DNA of 64,000 nucleotides. Origin: Volvariella volvacea V23 (taxonomy: Eukaryota > Basidiomycota > Agaricomycetes > Agaricales > Pluteaceae). Position numbers and translations under genes: made by a program. Below the pieces are notes generated by a model, which was given only the letters and a program-made list of their open reading frames with translations, searched no databases and was not told the origin of the DNA. The stretch is taken from the NCBI GenBank assembly GCA_000349905.1, contig KB722736.1, forward strand, positions 3,402,324 to 3,466,323, read 5' to 3'. Positions 12,150 through 25,270 of the stretch are shown piece by piece (position 1 is the stretch's first letter; each line of letters begins with the position of its first letter).

Positions 12150-12947
12150 ATGTCCAACCGGGAGACCAGCTTCTGGGCTATTGCCGGCGCCACCTTGGCT
12201 GGTGGTCTGCTCGCCTATGCCGTTTACTTCGATTACAAGCGTCGCAACGACGCCGAGTTTCGCAAAAAACTACGTACGCCCGAGCCCACCGATTTCTCTG
12301 TCCGTCGACTGACACCTTTTGCCATATTGCAGGCAAAGAAAAGAAACGCGCACAGAACCTAGCCTCTTCCAAGCAGGAGGATAAATCCACTCCATCGCTC
12401 AACGTCACTCCTGCAATGCTTCGTGCTGTTCTGGAGGAGATCAAACCTGAGCCCTATCCCAAAACACCAGCAGAGAGAGAGCAGTACTTTATGGCTGAAG
12501 TCAGCGCTGGTGAACAGCTGTCGCTGCAAGGTTCGCATTTGCATCTCATCCGCTAGCAAAATCTATCAACCTTACACGTCCGTTGGCTTAGGCCCTGCTC
12601 ACTATCTTACTGCCGCGAAACACTTCTTCAAGGCGCTTCGTGTCTACCCCTCACCCGTGGAGTTGATTGTCATCTACCAAAAGACAATTCCAGAGCCGGT
12701 GTTCAAGGTATGTTCTCGCTCTCATCTAGTAATACCTCGTGCTGAGCCTCTCTGCTAGATTGTCATGGACTTGACGAATTTGGATGTAAGTGACGTCGCT
12801 GGATCGGAACCCCAGGCAGAAAATCCCACCCCCGAGGATGATCATGAGGATGAGACGAGTCCTGTGAGAACTGGCCCTCCCTCCGAAACTTCCTCGCAAG
12901 AATGGGACAGGCTCACAGATTCGGGGATACAATCCCCTTCCTCATGA
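12150..12947 (+). CDS. tom20: Mitochondrial import receptor TOM20
   Basis: Outer-membrane receptor that recognises presequences of mitochondrial precursors. Four exons (12150-12273, 12333-12530, 12592-12707, 12759-12947) sum to 627 nt, about 208 residues, close to the usual fungal size. An N-terminal signal-anchor helix (FWAIAGATLAGGLLAYAVYF, residues about 8-27) is followed by a basic segment (DYKRRNDAEFRKKL) facing the cytosol. The receptor domain then begins (EQYFMAEVSAGEQLSLQG) and continues with the TPR-like HYLTAAKHFFKALRVYPSP and IYQKTIPEPVFKIVM. The C-terminus is acidic and probably flexible. The start is the first ATG after a pyrimidine-rich leader. Confidence 0.93.
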
Positions 12948-13201
12948 ACAATGTGCTATTGTTGCTTTCCGCTATAATCAATCTATCTACTGCCATGTTA
13001 GAAGGGGGGGTCATGTATTCATTTTGTGTGCGCTCCCCTCCCACTGCCTTCATTTTTCTCGTCATCATCACCTATAATCTGCAACTGTATAATCTAATAA
13101 ACTTTTGCTTTCCCCACCTCTTTCGTTCATTGTTTGGATAGGTCGCAGACCGTGTCGAAGGTGAGCCAAAAGACCCTTGAACATAATTCGACGAAACTGA
13201 G

Positions 13202-14862
13202 ATGTTGCGAACAATCGCGCGTTCAGGATACTTCAACCACTTCCCACCGGCGTCAACTAACGTGATCATCGAAGGTCGGGATGACCCCGCGACCAGGAAT
13301 TTGGCACTCACTAAGGATGTTAAAACGGGTGATGTCATTTACAAGGTTTCTATTTCTGTCGTGGCGTTCTTTGTCGAGTCTTAATGCCTTTGCTTGCAGG
13401 AATTCCCGATCGTTGCAACACTGGACTCGGACATTCAAGCTGCTGGAACGCACTGTACCCACTGCTTCCGCGTTCTCCAATCAGAGCACACTCTCGAACC
13501 AGAAGGCGGTAACCCGCTGCCATCTCGTTACTGCTCGGCAAAGTGCCAGACTGCCAATCAGTCCCAGTCGCACTCTCTCCTCTTTACCCTTGAATCGCCA
13601 TTACCACCAAGCATCAGACCCCCCGATCTCCCTGATGGCTTCACCGAGCCCCGTAAAGAAGCTCAAGCCAAATATCTTGCCTACCTTAAGAAATATAAAG
13701 ACCAGAACACGCCTCTTCTCCTCGCCCGCTTCATAGCTAGACAGATCAACATTGAAACGGCCAAACTTTCTCAAAGTGGACAGGCTCTTTCTGGCGAGGC
13801 TACCACAAAGGCTGGATACGAGAATGGAGACTTCACAGATGCCGTGGAAGGATCTTACGGTTTGGCAGACCATTTGGAGAGGTTGATGTATAAGCAGACT
13901 CCTCCACCCGAAGGAGAGTTGGAATTGGTGAAGAACTTGATGGCTACTGCTTTGCCTGGACTTGAGGCATTTATCACGGATGAGAGGTTTGCAACCATGC
14001 GAGCCCAAGTTGCATATAATGCCTTCGGTGTTTGCTTCGATTCAGGCCGTGACGGCAGGGTGAGTCGTCGACTTGCTTGTCGGTAAATCTCAGGCCAATA
14101 CTCACCTGCAATTGCTATTTCTCTTAGCCCGACTATAGTGCCCGCCCAGAAGATGTAGAGAAAACACGCACACCACACGGCACTTCCCGTCAAATCGGAA
14201 GCGCATTCTACACTCTGTCTTCCTATCTCAAGCACTCCTGCTCGCCTACCGCTCGCCCTGTATTCGCTGAAGGTACAACCGAACTTCAGATCGTGGCCAA
14301 TCGGGATATGAAGGCGGGCGAAGAAGTTACGATCGCTTGGGTGGATGTGAACCAACTGCCTAGTGAAGGCATTGCTGAGTGCAGGAGGAGAAGGAGATAT
14401 GAGCTGGTTAGAGGCTGGAAGCTAGCCTGTGAATGTGACAGGTGTGAGGAGGAAGCTAAGGCTGTGGAAGACACGAAGCCAGTCCTCACGAATGCTCCTG
14501 CCGCAAGTGCTTTGAATGGATCAGTAGAGCCTACGACTTCTGATGTGGTTGATAGCCCCGCCAGCGAGACAAAGGAGCCAGTACCCCAGGAGAACGGACA
14601 AGCTGAGCACGAGCAGAAGGTGGAAGAACCTGCAGCCCAGCCCCTTGCTAGCAATCCAGTTTCTGTTGATGCTGTGGAGGTCACCGCCGCAGAGGTCGCC
14701 TCAGAAGGAAAGTCGGAAGACATCCCAGAGAAGGAAACTGTTGCATCGCCTGAAGATGTGAAGACTTCCACAGAGACCGCTGTAGTGGAACCACAGGCTG
14801 AGGCCGAGGTAATCGTCGAGGTTAACCACTCAGATGCGGAGCCCACCCCAGCTCAACAATAA
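13202..14862 (+). CDS. SET-domain protein with MYND-like zinc motif (SMYD/Set5-type)
   Basis: Three exons (13202-13345, 13400-14059, 14128-14862) sum to 1539 nt, 512 residues. The N-terminal half of a split SET domain (NVIIEGRDDPATRNLALTKD, GDVIYKEFPIVATL) is interrupted by a Cys-rich MYND-like insert (CTHCF...RYCSAKCQ). The SET core follows after a helical linker: YNAFGVCFDSG, then GSAFYTLSSYLKHSCSPTAR with the S-x-x-x-H-S-C-x-P signature, then ELQIVANRDMKAGEEVTIAW. A post-SET Cys cluster (LACECDRCEE) is present. These are the features of SMYD-type lysine methyltransferases acting on histones or other proteins. The last 130 or so residues are an acidic, Val/Ala/Glu-rich low-complexity tail. 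The gene begins 254 bases after the tom20 stop on the same strand. Substrate unknown. Confidence 0.85.
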
Positions 14863-16636
14863 ATAACTTCGGAAAATCTGAAAGTTGCCCGCGTCCGTTC
14901 TCTTCGCATCGCGTTGACTCGATATGCATAGACACTACTTACAATTCCCGTCTCCGCACCTTAATGACTGTTTAAGTGACCGTTTCTGACCCAAGTGTCG
15001 AGCTGGTGTCGCGAAAGTACTGTACATAATTTTTATTAGAACTACACAGGAGGATGTAAACTTTATAGCTGTGTCCGACTTGTTGGTTTAGTGGTCCTGG
15101 CATGCTATAGATCCCCATTCACACTTACAGTGCTCCATCGAGCTTCCAATCATACCTTTTAAGCGTTCAAGAGCAATCAGGAGACTCAAGAACGCTAGCA
15201 ACTCCCTCCCAAGCACCCAGCAGCATTTTTCCCTTGTAACTTGTCGCACAGAAGATTTACCAGACGAACATGAAGATTTTTATTTTATTTTTCTCGACTT
15301 ACTAACAGGTACAGCTTGTCAAATAATTGGTTCGGTTTGTGATGGATTAGAGAGAGATCACATATGTACAAGTAAAGTAAGGCAAGTAATGCAACAAGCA
15401 AACGAAACGAAAAAGGGATAAAAATGAGACATCGAGTCAGATGAACAGGGAGGGGGAGAGGGAACGAACAAACTTTGGAAGGGGTGAGGGTAGGAAGAAA
15501 CATAAGCATATGATACGACAATGTTAAAACGTTCATTTCAAGAGGTATATGTCGATGTTGGGTGGTTTGATACAACACGAAACACGAGCAAGTGTCTGTC
15601 AAGACCATGGCATGATGGCAATGAAGATGATGGGATGGGTGTGAATGGGTGATTTGTGATGATGATGATAGTCGTCGTCGTTGTTGTGGTAGTGAATTCG
15701 AATCGAATCGGGTGATGATAGAGATGATTGTGGGTGCTGAGAGTACTGATGCAGTGGGTTGTGAACATGCAGGTGTGTGTGAGTAATGATGCATGGATCT
15801 TGGATGGACAAGATGCTGATGCTTGGTAGTTGAGCGTGATGGATGATCTGGAGATGGGTGGTATCTTTGGGTGGTTTGGGATGCATTGAGACAAGGAAGA
15901 CGAGGGGGTAAAGCGTGGAGAATGGAGGGGACGGAGGGTAGATAAAGGGGATTGACAAAGGACTAGCAAAGAAGCAAGAAATTAGTCGACAAGAAGATTG
16001 GGTGGCAATGGTAATGAAGTATTTTTTAGCTAATAACACACGCAACAGGAAAATGAAAACATGAGTGGAGGTAAAGGGGCGGGAACGCTTCGAACAAGGG
16101 ATCAAGAGGTAGAAAAGTAGATAGCATTAGAGGGGATGTGAAAGAATACAGATCCGTAATGTAGACATAGAATGATAAAACAGCACGAATACAAAAAATA
16201 ACCAAGAAATAGGGAAAGCACGAAGAGGAATGAATATGCAAGCGCGGCGATAAGGAGCATAGCGAGGTGCGAGGCCCGAGGTTCGACCCTCTTGAAAGCG
16301 ATATGAATGCGCCGCCGCCAAATGCCTCCGACCATACAATACAAGACCATGACACAGTTTGCACGAAAACACTCCTGTAGGAAAGAATAAAATAAGGAGG
16401 CCCTCAATACCCAATGTCCAAAGGGAAGAGCAGCACCAAAAATACAACCACAGCCATTATAGAAAAGGAAAGGTACGGGGGGACGGGAACGATAAGATCC
16501 ACCAGGGGTTTCGGAACTTGCAACAACCACACCTTCAATAACATATATCCTACACGCACCTCTTCTCTTCTCTTCGCTCTCTTTCTTCTCTTCCGCGATC
16601 AAGGAGCAGTTGTCACTGTCCATGAAGCACCAACGA
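14863..16636. other. Long convergent intergenic stretch
   Basis: This 1.77-kb stretch separates two convergent genes. Open frames on the minus strand (15285-16600) are only the complement of purine-rich, low-complexity sequence (Ser/His/Leu/Ile-rich text without domain signal) and I do not regard them as genes. No RNA gene was recognised. Confidence 0.5.
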
Positions 16637-19552
16637 TTACGATGCTAAACTTCTCCACATACCCTCCTCAGGCAATTTGCTTCGGACTTCCAAGATCTTT
16701 AGCGCTCTCTTCCTTCCCCTCTCTCCTGCATCCAAGACAGCTTGATTCGACGTCTGCTCTTCGCCTTCGTCCTCCCCTTCGCTGTCCTCATCAATGGTCT
16801 CTTGGAAGTCCAATGCACCTGGATCCATCTCACGTGTTCTCTCCCGTTCAAGATAGGACGCCCGACGAAGTGCGGCGGAGGATGCGTGTTTGGTCGATGT
16901 TGGCGCAGAAAAGCCCAGCCGATCAGGCGCTGCCTGCTGCAAGAGAGTGGTGTTGGGTTGATATGATGCTAGGCTAAGCGCGACAGGTGGTGGAGCCCGG
17001 ACCGGGATAGGGATAGGCACGGATCCAACAAACGTGTCGCGATCGTACGAGGTATCTGAAAAGGAATAGTCAGCTTCTACCCATATCAAACAATTAGGTG
17101 CAACACACCTTGATCATTCATGCCGTCCTCATCATCGTTAACTTTGGCACCATTCAAGAATGTCTCCAAAGCCTTACTGCCCGGCTTCCATGCATTACGA
17201 TGACTCGGCGTGTCGGCAGCCAACAATTTTCGCAGGTCACTGGTCTGAGCATCCAGAGGGAGTTTGTCAGCTGGAATAGGTGTTTCTGGCTGTTGTTCTC
17301 GTGCCTGCTGACTAGCTGCAAGGGTCTTTTGCAGCTCCTCTCTCGAAATGATCGGTCGCGCAGAATCAACACCGTGGTGGCCGCGTGGTGGACGCATATG
17401 CGATGGGACTGGTAGTGAAGAGGGACGCAACGTAGCGAAAGAACCAGATAGGGGCCTCTGCTGACTCCGAAGTTTACGAGGTCTTTGGGGTTTGGGCTCG
17501 AGGAGCGGCAATGTCGGTGTGGATTCTGCTGTCCCATCGGGTGTCGCCGTAGTTGAAGTGGTGTCCTCGTCGATCTCAAAGATCATTTCTAGAAATGCCC
17601 TTAGAGTTAGCTCCCGGATGGTCCAGATGAGCAACGGTGCAAACCTTGAACGTCGTCCGATGACCCCGCGCCTTGACCCTCCTTTTCAGTTCCCGCTTCC
17701 CCTTCGCTCTTGATGGTAACGACAGCGGGTTCAACGTCGAAAGTGACTTTACGCTTGCCCTTGTCTTTCCCATGGGGCTGCTCGGCCTCCTGTTGCCTGC
17801 TTGTCTTGGCCTCTCCTGACTCTGGTTTCTTGACCTGTGACTCATTACGTGGGGTGGCTGATTGCGACGGCGAAGCCTTTTTCGCTCGTTCCTCGTACCG
17901 TTGCTGGGTTTGCTGTCGTCGTTCCTCCGCCTCTTGCCGCTTCGCTTCGTCAACCTTTTCCCGTTCCTGTCTCATCCGTGCCATGTCAGCTTCTAGGTCC
18001 CTGAAATATTTGTAGCTGACGGCTGTATTGATGGTATCATTCGTTGTCCGCTTGAATTGCAATACGTTGCTTCCCTCCCCATTATCTGCTGTCAGGACGG
18101 CGATGTGGACAGGATAAGACTGGCTGGCCAAGGTCCGACTTGATATAGATCGATCGTCTTCTGACGGCGATGACACATCATCATTGGAATTCTCCCGGGG
18201 GTGGTGGAATGACGTTGTGGCCAAAGAGGCCGAGAGCGCAGAGACTCGTGTTACACTAGGCCCCTTGACAGATGACACCGCTGTCGGTGTAAAGTCACGG
18301 ATGACCATAGAGCCATGTGTGGGAACAGTGGCGCCGAGGGTGGCGGCCCTTTCCCTCGATTGCGACGACCGACGAGACGTGAGTTTGGTGGAGGTGATTT
18401 CCTTCTCAATCTTGTTCAGTCCTTGTCGGAAAGTCTTCCACAACCTCTCGACCTGATTACGGAGGTGATCTTCGGTTTTGTTGACCTCCTCGATCTTCTG
18501 CTTCGCGATCCGTGCAATGAATGCATCAGCCTCGGCACGTATTTGTTTTGATTGTTGTTCAGCAAGCGAAGCAAGGTAGACAAAAACGGGGTGGGAGGGT
18601 GTGAATGGAGCAGGAAGGAATAACGGCCGTAATGTTTCCAAGTACGGTATAGGAGCGGGTTCAGGAGGCGGAGGTAACGGTTCTACAATTGAATGTTGCT
18701 GTTGCTGTTGCGCGGGTTCTGATTCGTTCTCAGGCTTGGGTGAACCTGGAGGCGTGGCCGACGGGAGGATGATGGAAAAGATGGGGGAAAAATCGGGGCT
18801 AGCCTCCAACCGCGCGACGTCTTCTCCAGCCTAAAAGCGTATGATAGTACGTCAGAGTCCCGTATAAGCTTCGCGAGCGCATCACACCAAGACAAATGGG
18901 AGCAGACGGTAGCAGTAGCATATGAAAATGAGCGGGAATGCGGGAGGACACCTGCTGGTGACCACCTCGTGGTATCAAGAATCATGATAGATTATCGTTG
19001 GATAACATAGCACCATCACTGAATCACGTTGCAGGCAGGACATAAAGAGGGGGTACAGGAGTAGGCAGAGGAACGGGGCGCACTTACCACACTCTGCCTG
19101 TGAACCTCCACCCATCCTGATGAGCTCTTCATAATCTCATGTTCCACCCAGTCCTCGGTCGGCAGAAGGGGCCCTTCCCTTGCATCCACCTCGGGGGAGA
19201 CAACCTGGACGACCCGGTATACCGGTGCCTCACAGATTAGGCATGTCAACGAGGTGTATCGGGCACATCGAGGTTTTCCCTCGATGTCGGCCTCTCTCGA
19301 TCGGTTTCTGAGAGTGACCTGGGGATGTGCCTAGATAGAAAAGCGCATCTTAGCATGTAGTGCTGCTACGAACCAGCTAAATGAAAATTGACTTACAATT
19401 TTGATACCCTGTTCGCCGACGTACAGTGGTACCCAATCCTGATCGTTGCCGAGATGAGATGGCACAGAGTCGGTTGCGGAAGGCTGGATGCGGATGTTGA
19501 GACATTTACACGAATACTGGGCAAGAGGAGCGCCAGCGACGACGCTCGCCAT
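16637..19552 (-). CDS. Unrecognised protein with N-terminal Cys motifs and coiled coil (827 aa)
   Basis: Five exons on the minus strand (19552-19397, 19330-19088, 18830-17645, 17588-17109, 17055-16637) sum to 2484 nt and keep phase, which strongly supports the model. The ATG gives MASVVAGAPLAQYSCKCLNI. The first about 105 residues hold a CxC motif (SCKCL) and a later C-CxxC group (RCARYTSLTCLICEAPVYRV) that could bind zinc. A Pro/Gln-rich linker follows, then a helical Gln/Glu/Lys-rich segment (QVERLWKTFRQGLNKIEKEI) and a charged coiled coil (DLEADMARMRQEREKVDEAK, about codons for 17945-18000). The C-terminal third is Ser/Arg/Pro-rich with an acidic EDSEGEDEGEE and ends RSKLPEEGMWRSLAS. I cannot name a family. 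Yippee- and Mis18-like folds use paired Cys motifs, but the spacing was not verified. Confidence 0.8.
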
Positions 19553-20152
19553 GGTGGGAGGGAAAAGAGGGATGATGTGTACAAGGAGAAAGCCACGAAT
19601 GGCAGGACTTAAGGGAGGGGAGGAGTTATCGTTCAGGTTCAAGATGGCCCAGACGGTGGCACGGATCCGAGTCGGGTAGCCGGACCTCCTCCCAGCATGC
19701 CCAACGCAAACTGGTCCCCGGAGGCTCTCCCCTTATTTTATCCCTCCCCGCATTATTATTCCACCACAATTACCGCATTATTGTCTGCCGTACCAGGCAC
19801 TAATCTCAGTATTCCCGGGTCTCCCGCGGACCAGCTGCACACTCATCCAACGCCGTATCCACCATCCAAGTTTCTCGTGACCCACTTTAGGTATTAAGCA
19901 CCACAAATTCAACTCCACGTAACCGATTCAATCCCGGTGATGGTATTCTCACAAACGACATAAAGACTCCGTAAAACATGACGTGGTCAACTCTTCAACT
20001 CCGTGCGATCTGGAGCTCCAGAGGCGAACCATCCCGACAGCCGGCAAGCATGAATTCCATCCATGAAGGATCCACTCCACGGCCCTCTCTCCACACCCCT
20101 GACACCTCTTGTTCCAATACAGACTGACCAGTTGTCAACGATACAATTGCGT
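19553..20152. other. Spacer upstream of the Cys-motif gene and downstream of CLPTM1
   Basis: These 600 bases contain the promoter of the minus-strand gene starting at 19552 and the 3' end region of the minus-strand CLPTM1 gene. A T/A/C-rich stretch with ATTATT and TTATT motifs occurs at 19733-19790. No gene was seen. Confidence 0.4.
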
Positions 20153-23100
20153 TCACCGGTCCTTCTTTGACTCTCCCTCCTTCGGCGTTCCTTCAATCAC
20201 ATCCACGTCTTGGGCTAGAACTTGTCCGTATTCGTTCACTCGCTTAGGATCAACACGGTAGATCCAGCGCTATTAATTGAAACAGATTCACATATCACAA
20301 CACGCCATTCGCCGCAGCACTCACCTGATACAAGAAAACGAGGAATACCACATCGTCTCTATAGGAATACAAAGGCAATTATCATGAGTCACCCAATCCC
20401 CGACAGTGGAACGGTGCGGGGTGGTTTATGAACGGAGGAATTTATTTACCGGAAACATGCCAGTCGATGCAAAAATGGCATTTTGATGCAGAATCTGGGG
20501 TATAGGAGTCAGCTCCGACGTCAATGGACCAACGCAAACACATGTGTGTATCCCTCGGAAATGGGGTAGATTTGGGGTAGCATCCCAAGCGACACGGAGA
20601 TATCTGGATTGAACAAATAAATCACATCACTTACGCGAACAGGTCATCCACAACGGTGGAAAGGGTCTTGTAAATCATCGCCTTCATGGGCATATGCGCG
20701 ACACTCTAAGGCATATCCATTCCAAATAAAACGTCAGCTCCGAGAGCCCGGACTGAACATCTGGAACATGCCAAACCTTGAGCTTGTAGTTGATAATAAG
20801 TTGGGGAACGAGTTGCACCTAGTTTCCGTCCCAGGATAATCAGTATCCTTGACACTTCTAATGCGAGAAGACTCACAAATCCGAACATGTACACATAGGA
20901 GGTAAGCGTCGAGATAATAAAGCTGTACCACCCTCTATGTGTTTCGTAAACTAGCGAATATATCGTGTAACCAATCAACGTAGGAACGGCGACATAGGAC
21001 ACATAGCGGAACGCCAGCTTGTCGTATCTAGGCGCCACAGGAGTCCCGCGTCAACTCAGGAAAGAATGATACCCGCGGAAAGGACTTACTCCTGAGTCTT
21101 CTTCTCGTCCTCGCTAAGGATGTGTTTATCTAACAAAATGCAGGGAAGCGGTAAGGCCCTGCGCGAGCAAAATTAGAGTTCCTTACCTTTGATATCAAGC
21201 TTGTATGGCAGAACAGAACCAGCTGGTGCGGGAACCAGCTTGATATCCACAGCTTTGGTGATCTGAGGGTTAGGTGAGAAAGAGGGAGTTACTTAGCACA
21301 GTTACAATTGGAGAAGAGTGGTGGTACCTTCCAGGCCTCGATCACGACGCCCATCCCGGAACCCATGAGGATCATCCAGCTAGTATTCTCATTATTGTCA
21401 ATGAGATAGAGCAAGACAATAATCTGCACAAAAACGTTTGTGATGATCTACAACCAGAGTTAGTTTCTCCACACTTTCCAGAACAATACGAAACATACCG
21501 TACTAGCATAACAAGCGGTCGTAAACGCCGAAGGAAGTAGGAGGGAAAATCTAAGCGTAAAGAGCTAGAAGATGAAAGGGTAACTCACCGAACTGAGACT
21601 CCAACCATTTCCTTCTTCTCCCGCCAGTGCGAAACATCGTTCTTGAACGCCAACATTTCAAACCTGCATTTACATTTTGGTAAGTCGGCGTTTTCATTCT
21701 AACGGTATCTACGTACACAACATGTAAGATGCTGACAGTGGCCGTTAACGCAAGGAAATAGGGATTCGTTTCTAGGAGCATTCGCTTGATTTCATCGAGT
21801 TCGGCGCCAGAACTTCCACCCTGCTGCCGAGCGGCTTCCTTGAATCCATGGGTCATCGACGCGAACAATTGGAATTTCATGAATGACATAGGCTGGAAGG
21901 TGATATGTAGAGGAAGAGTCGGCGTCGTCGAGTTTAATTCGACGTAATGTTCTCGAAGGTGCCAAAACTCATTGGGGAATATGATGGGCTTGTAGAAACC
22001 AACTTTTCCGGTGGCATCACGCTCGCCGTGGACAATGTGTATGTCTATATGCGGCTGAGGAATGTGAATGTGACTGATACGAATCCGACGTACGTTCTCG
22101 AAGTGGCGGGGGCAAGGCCATTAAATCAATCTTGGCTGCATCCGAGATAAGCGCTAGAGTAATATTCTATCGGGAACCCATATTCAGCGAGCACCCTTCC
22201 GAGTACGGGGACCAACGTACACTGTGCCAATGGGGTACGATAACATCAGCCTAGAAACCTTCAGCATGGTAGCCCCGTTGACATAATGTAAAGCTTACCT
22301 CTTCTGGCTCCTCCTCCTCGGCTGCCCCACTCAACAGATTTTTCTCCTTCCTAACCTTTTGCCTGGGCATATACGGAGTCAACACTAACCAGGTCTTGTG
22401 AGTTAAATCTCTTCCGACTGATTTAGGACGCGGGACATACACTTTCGTACGTGATGAACGTCTGGAGGGTTGAAGTCAGGATGCCGAGGATTTGGATTTG
22501 CTCCATTTCGTGTCAAGAAGATATCCGCCCATAATGTACCATTATTCAAAACACTCTGCAATAGCGCATATATGTCCCTGGGTGCTCCTATACACGGACG
22601 AAATTGAACATACCTTTGGAAAGACGATATCATAATGATTACTCCGGGAATCCTTGTAGTCTCCGAAGGTTAAATTGTCCCAGACGAAATGGGGTAAACC
22701 CTCGTCATCCTTTCGACCTTGTGCCCACTTGACGAGAACGGTGGAAGTTGTGAGATAGACGTGCATATCCACTTTTTGACCCAATGTCCAGGCCAGCGCT
22801 GCACTAGTAGGTGGGAAAGAGTGCGCTTGACTGGAAGCATCTCCTGGGTTGCCTGTAGCAGCCAGAGTCTCTGGCACAGGTGTTGCTGCTGATGTTGGCC
22901 CCGGTGTTGGCTGTGGAGTTGGGGGCTTGAAAAACTTGGTTACTGCGGCAAGCGTTGGTGTTAGAGGGAACGGCCTGATTACAATCAATAGGAGGCTCAC
23001 TGAATTGCGAAACAGCCCATATTATCAAAAGTTGCTACCAATGCCGACGCCAACGAAGGATCAGAAAAAATAGACGTCAGTGCATATGCTAAGATTGCAA

Positions 23101-23219
23101 GGGACCTCAACACGTACCTGAACTAATCCAAACGCTTTACGGAAAGGTGATTCCTCCTCTGCACCACGATTTGCAGGTGGCGTTCCTGCTGGAGGATTAG
23201 CAAGCTGGGGCGTCGACAT
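20153..23219 (-). CDS. CLPTM1-family multipass membrane protein
   Basis: Many short exons on the minus strand. Exon 1 (from 23219, MSTPQLANPPAGTPP) leads to a 34-nt exon at 23034-23001 that encodes most of the first membrane segment (QLLIIWAVSQFI). Lumenal-domain text typical of CLPTM1 follows: WTLGQKVDMHVYLTTS, LPHFVWDNLTFGDY, SVLNNGTLWADIFLTRNGAN, and later NPYFLALTATVSILHVVFEM and LAFKNDVSHWREKKEMVGVS. The membrane core continues with VFVQIIVLLYLIDNNENTSW, the motif-rich LDIKDKHILSEDEKKTQEYD, then RYVSYVAVPTLIGYTIYSLV, FGFAQLVPQLIINYKLK, and PFLHRLACFRDDVVFLVFLY near the end. CLPTM1/CLPTM1L proteins act in the ER; CLPTM1L is reported as a scramblase for GPI precursors, which is suggestive given the GPI deacylase 3 kb away, but function here is inference. 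The C-terminus is charged (EGTPKEGESKKDR). Confidence 0.92.
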
Positions 23220-25270
23220 GACACGAGAGCGGACGAAAGTTTGGAGGTGGAGTACGCCGTAGGATTGCGTGGGTCAGGGACAATCATTCCGCCACGTGGA
23301 GTCGACTTAGGGGCACTTCTGAATTGAGTCCCCACAGCGATTTCGTTGTGGTTTTGTGTGTCCTCTGCCATTGCCTGCCATTGAGTGTGATGGTGGTTCT
23401 CGTGTAGCACGGGCACTAACTGCACCGGTGTACGTGAATTTTGTGTTTGGTTGCTCGACGGCACCCAAGCAACCCCGGCGGCCTTGTCCTGGATGCTTGA
23501 ATACGTAACTACACAGAGCACAATGTACCAACACACGGCCGACTGTTGAGACATCCCTAGCCCGGGTGCCCCCTGGCTGACCACGGTAATCCTGGGTTTA
23601 GCCTATGCTAGCTAGCTCCACCCTCGTCGAGTGCCTGTGATAACGAATGTCTCGCGAAGGCGTTCCCAGGCTCGGCCTTCTCAGAAAATCGAGGCTCAAA
23701 AGCGATGATCACACCTTCCGTTCTCGATCGACGCCGTAGCGATACCAAAATTAACCCGCAGTCAGAATTTTCCTGGCATCGCTTCCACTGTGCTCCGATT
23801 CCGTTTTTTTCTCGGCTTACGCTCATCGGTTGGGAGCGTGACACCGACTCCATGCAACTCCTAATGGTCTCACTTCCGAGAGGTGACATAGCAGTCTGGG
23901 GCGATGATGCTGCCCAGCCTGGAGGTACTCACAAAACAAAAGGCATACGAGTATTCTTGGACACACTGATTGTATCTTCGTGTGACCTTAGATACTGCTC
24001 GTCGCTACTGTATTGACTTCGCATGTCACCCTCACAACGGGGAGGGTTGAGCTTCTGCATGAGAAGTGAATGCACACTCAATGGAGAATGGCAATCACCG
24101 AGGGAAACCTGTGGCGTAGTCACACATCATACTAGTGATACGTAGTGCATGGCGTCCGACAGTGTAGCCTACTAGAGCGCTAAAGCAGTAACGTTTATGC
24201 ATACCAAATATAGACAATCGCAAGGTCGAGTATGGATGTCACACCAGGGGCTGAACGCACAATCAGAGTGCTGCTGATTGATGCTTGTGCTCCATACACG
24301 CGTGATATCGACGAATGGCGTTAGGCTGCTCATTGCGCCGTCTTATGGGAAGTAAATGAGTGCAAAGATTATTTCAAGTCACTGATGCACGAAGACATCC
24401 CATTGTAGGCGATTGGAGTGTTTTGCTTTATTCTTATCAACGTAAAGGCTGGAGGCTCGATGGCAGATGAGATTCTTAATGGTAGCTTATAGGTTTCTGT
24501 GTCTATTATAGAGGACAATCTCGATGGAATCAAGGCCCTTGAATTCCATGTGGGTCGAGTCCGATGTTCAGGAGGTGCAGTTGTCTTCCTCTGCTGCGCT
24601 TCGAACAAACTCACAAAAAGGATCTCATCCATAATTAGTGAGACGACCCTCGTTCGGATATGCGTATTTTAACAGCCCTCGCGAGCTCTAATTCATTTAT
24701 TATGAACAAGGCGGTCTGGGGAAAGACGGATGATCAGCAGCTCGGCAATGAAATTGTAGATGCACAGGTTCGGAATTGCTTTTGTTTGGCCGTCTGATGG
24801 GCAAAAAATTGATGTGAATGCCCGGAGGAAGATCCAGAAAGATGAGAATGCACAGACAAAACCGTTATCATTGGACTGGGAACGGACAGAAGGCCTTTGT
24901 AATGTGTGTGAGGGCAGGAACTATGCAGTCATTTTCCACCATATTCGCTCGAACAACCCTTTGTAAATCATGTCAGTCGTCGAGTTGCCTTATACCGATA
25001 AACCGCTACCCAATCGGTTCATCCGGTTCCATGGAACATTCCGTAAGAAGTCACGCGTGACGAGCCCTTTGCCCAAAGGTCACGTGTTAACCCTCTGCCC
25101 AAGTTCCTTTAATTGGGCAGCTTTTGGATAGCCCACCTTTTTTACCATCAACTACTTCAATCTATCAACCACTCAACCCTACTCGTACCACCTGTAAGTC
25201 CTCCGCCCGTCGACCCCTTTGCCATCCGCCCCGCTCACGTCCTCGTCCAGACTTTTTCGTAACCCATCAT
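23220..25270. other. Divergent intergenic region between CLPTM1 and 14-3-3
   Basis: Two kilobases without a convincing gene. The minus-strand open frame reaching 23584 overlaps the CLPTM1 leader and lacks domain signal. The 14-3-3-proximal 300 bases are rich in symmetric sites: GTTCCATGGAAC (25026-25037), GTCACGCGTGAC (25050-25061), the E-box CACGTG (25081-25086) and an inverted repeat with 8-bp arms CTGCCCAA/TTGGGCAG (25095-25102 and 25113-25120). A pyrimidine/A-rich leader (25137-25195) precedes the gene. Confidence 0.5.

Noticed and set aside
12150..14862. TOM20 and SET protein as one fused gene
   Set aside because: TOM20 ends with a stop at 12945-12947, there is a 254-base spacer with 3'-UTR character, and the SET gene has its own ATG at 13202; both models are complete.
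16245..16310. tRNA-like GGTTCGACCC motif
   Set aside because: A B-box-like string is present, but no T-stem, anticodon arm or acceptor stem can be paired around it.
15285..16623. Several 100-190 aa minus-strand open frames
   Set aside because: They are complements of purine-rich low-complexity DNA, overlap each other in different frames, lack domains and introns, and lie in a convergent 3' region.
23123..23584. 153-aa minus-strand open frame upstream of CLPTM1
   Set aside because: It overlaps CLPTM1 exon 1 and its leader in another frame, has no family signal, and CLPTM1 has a good ATG at 23219.
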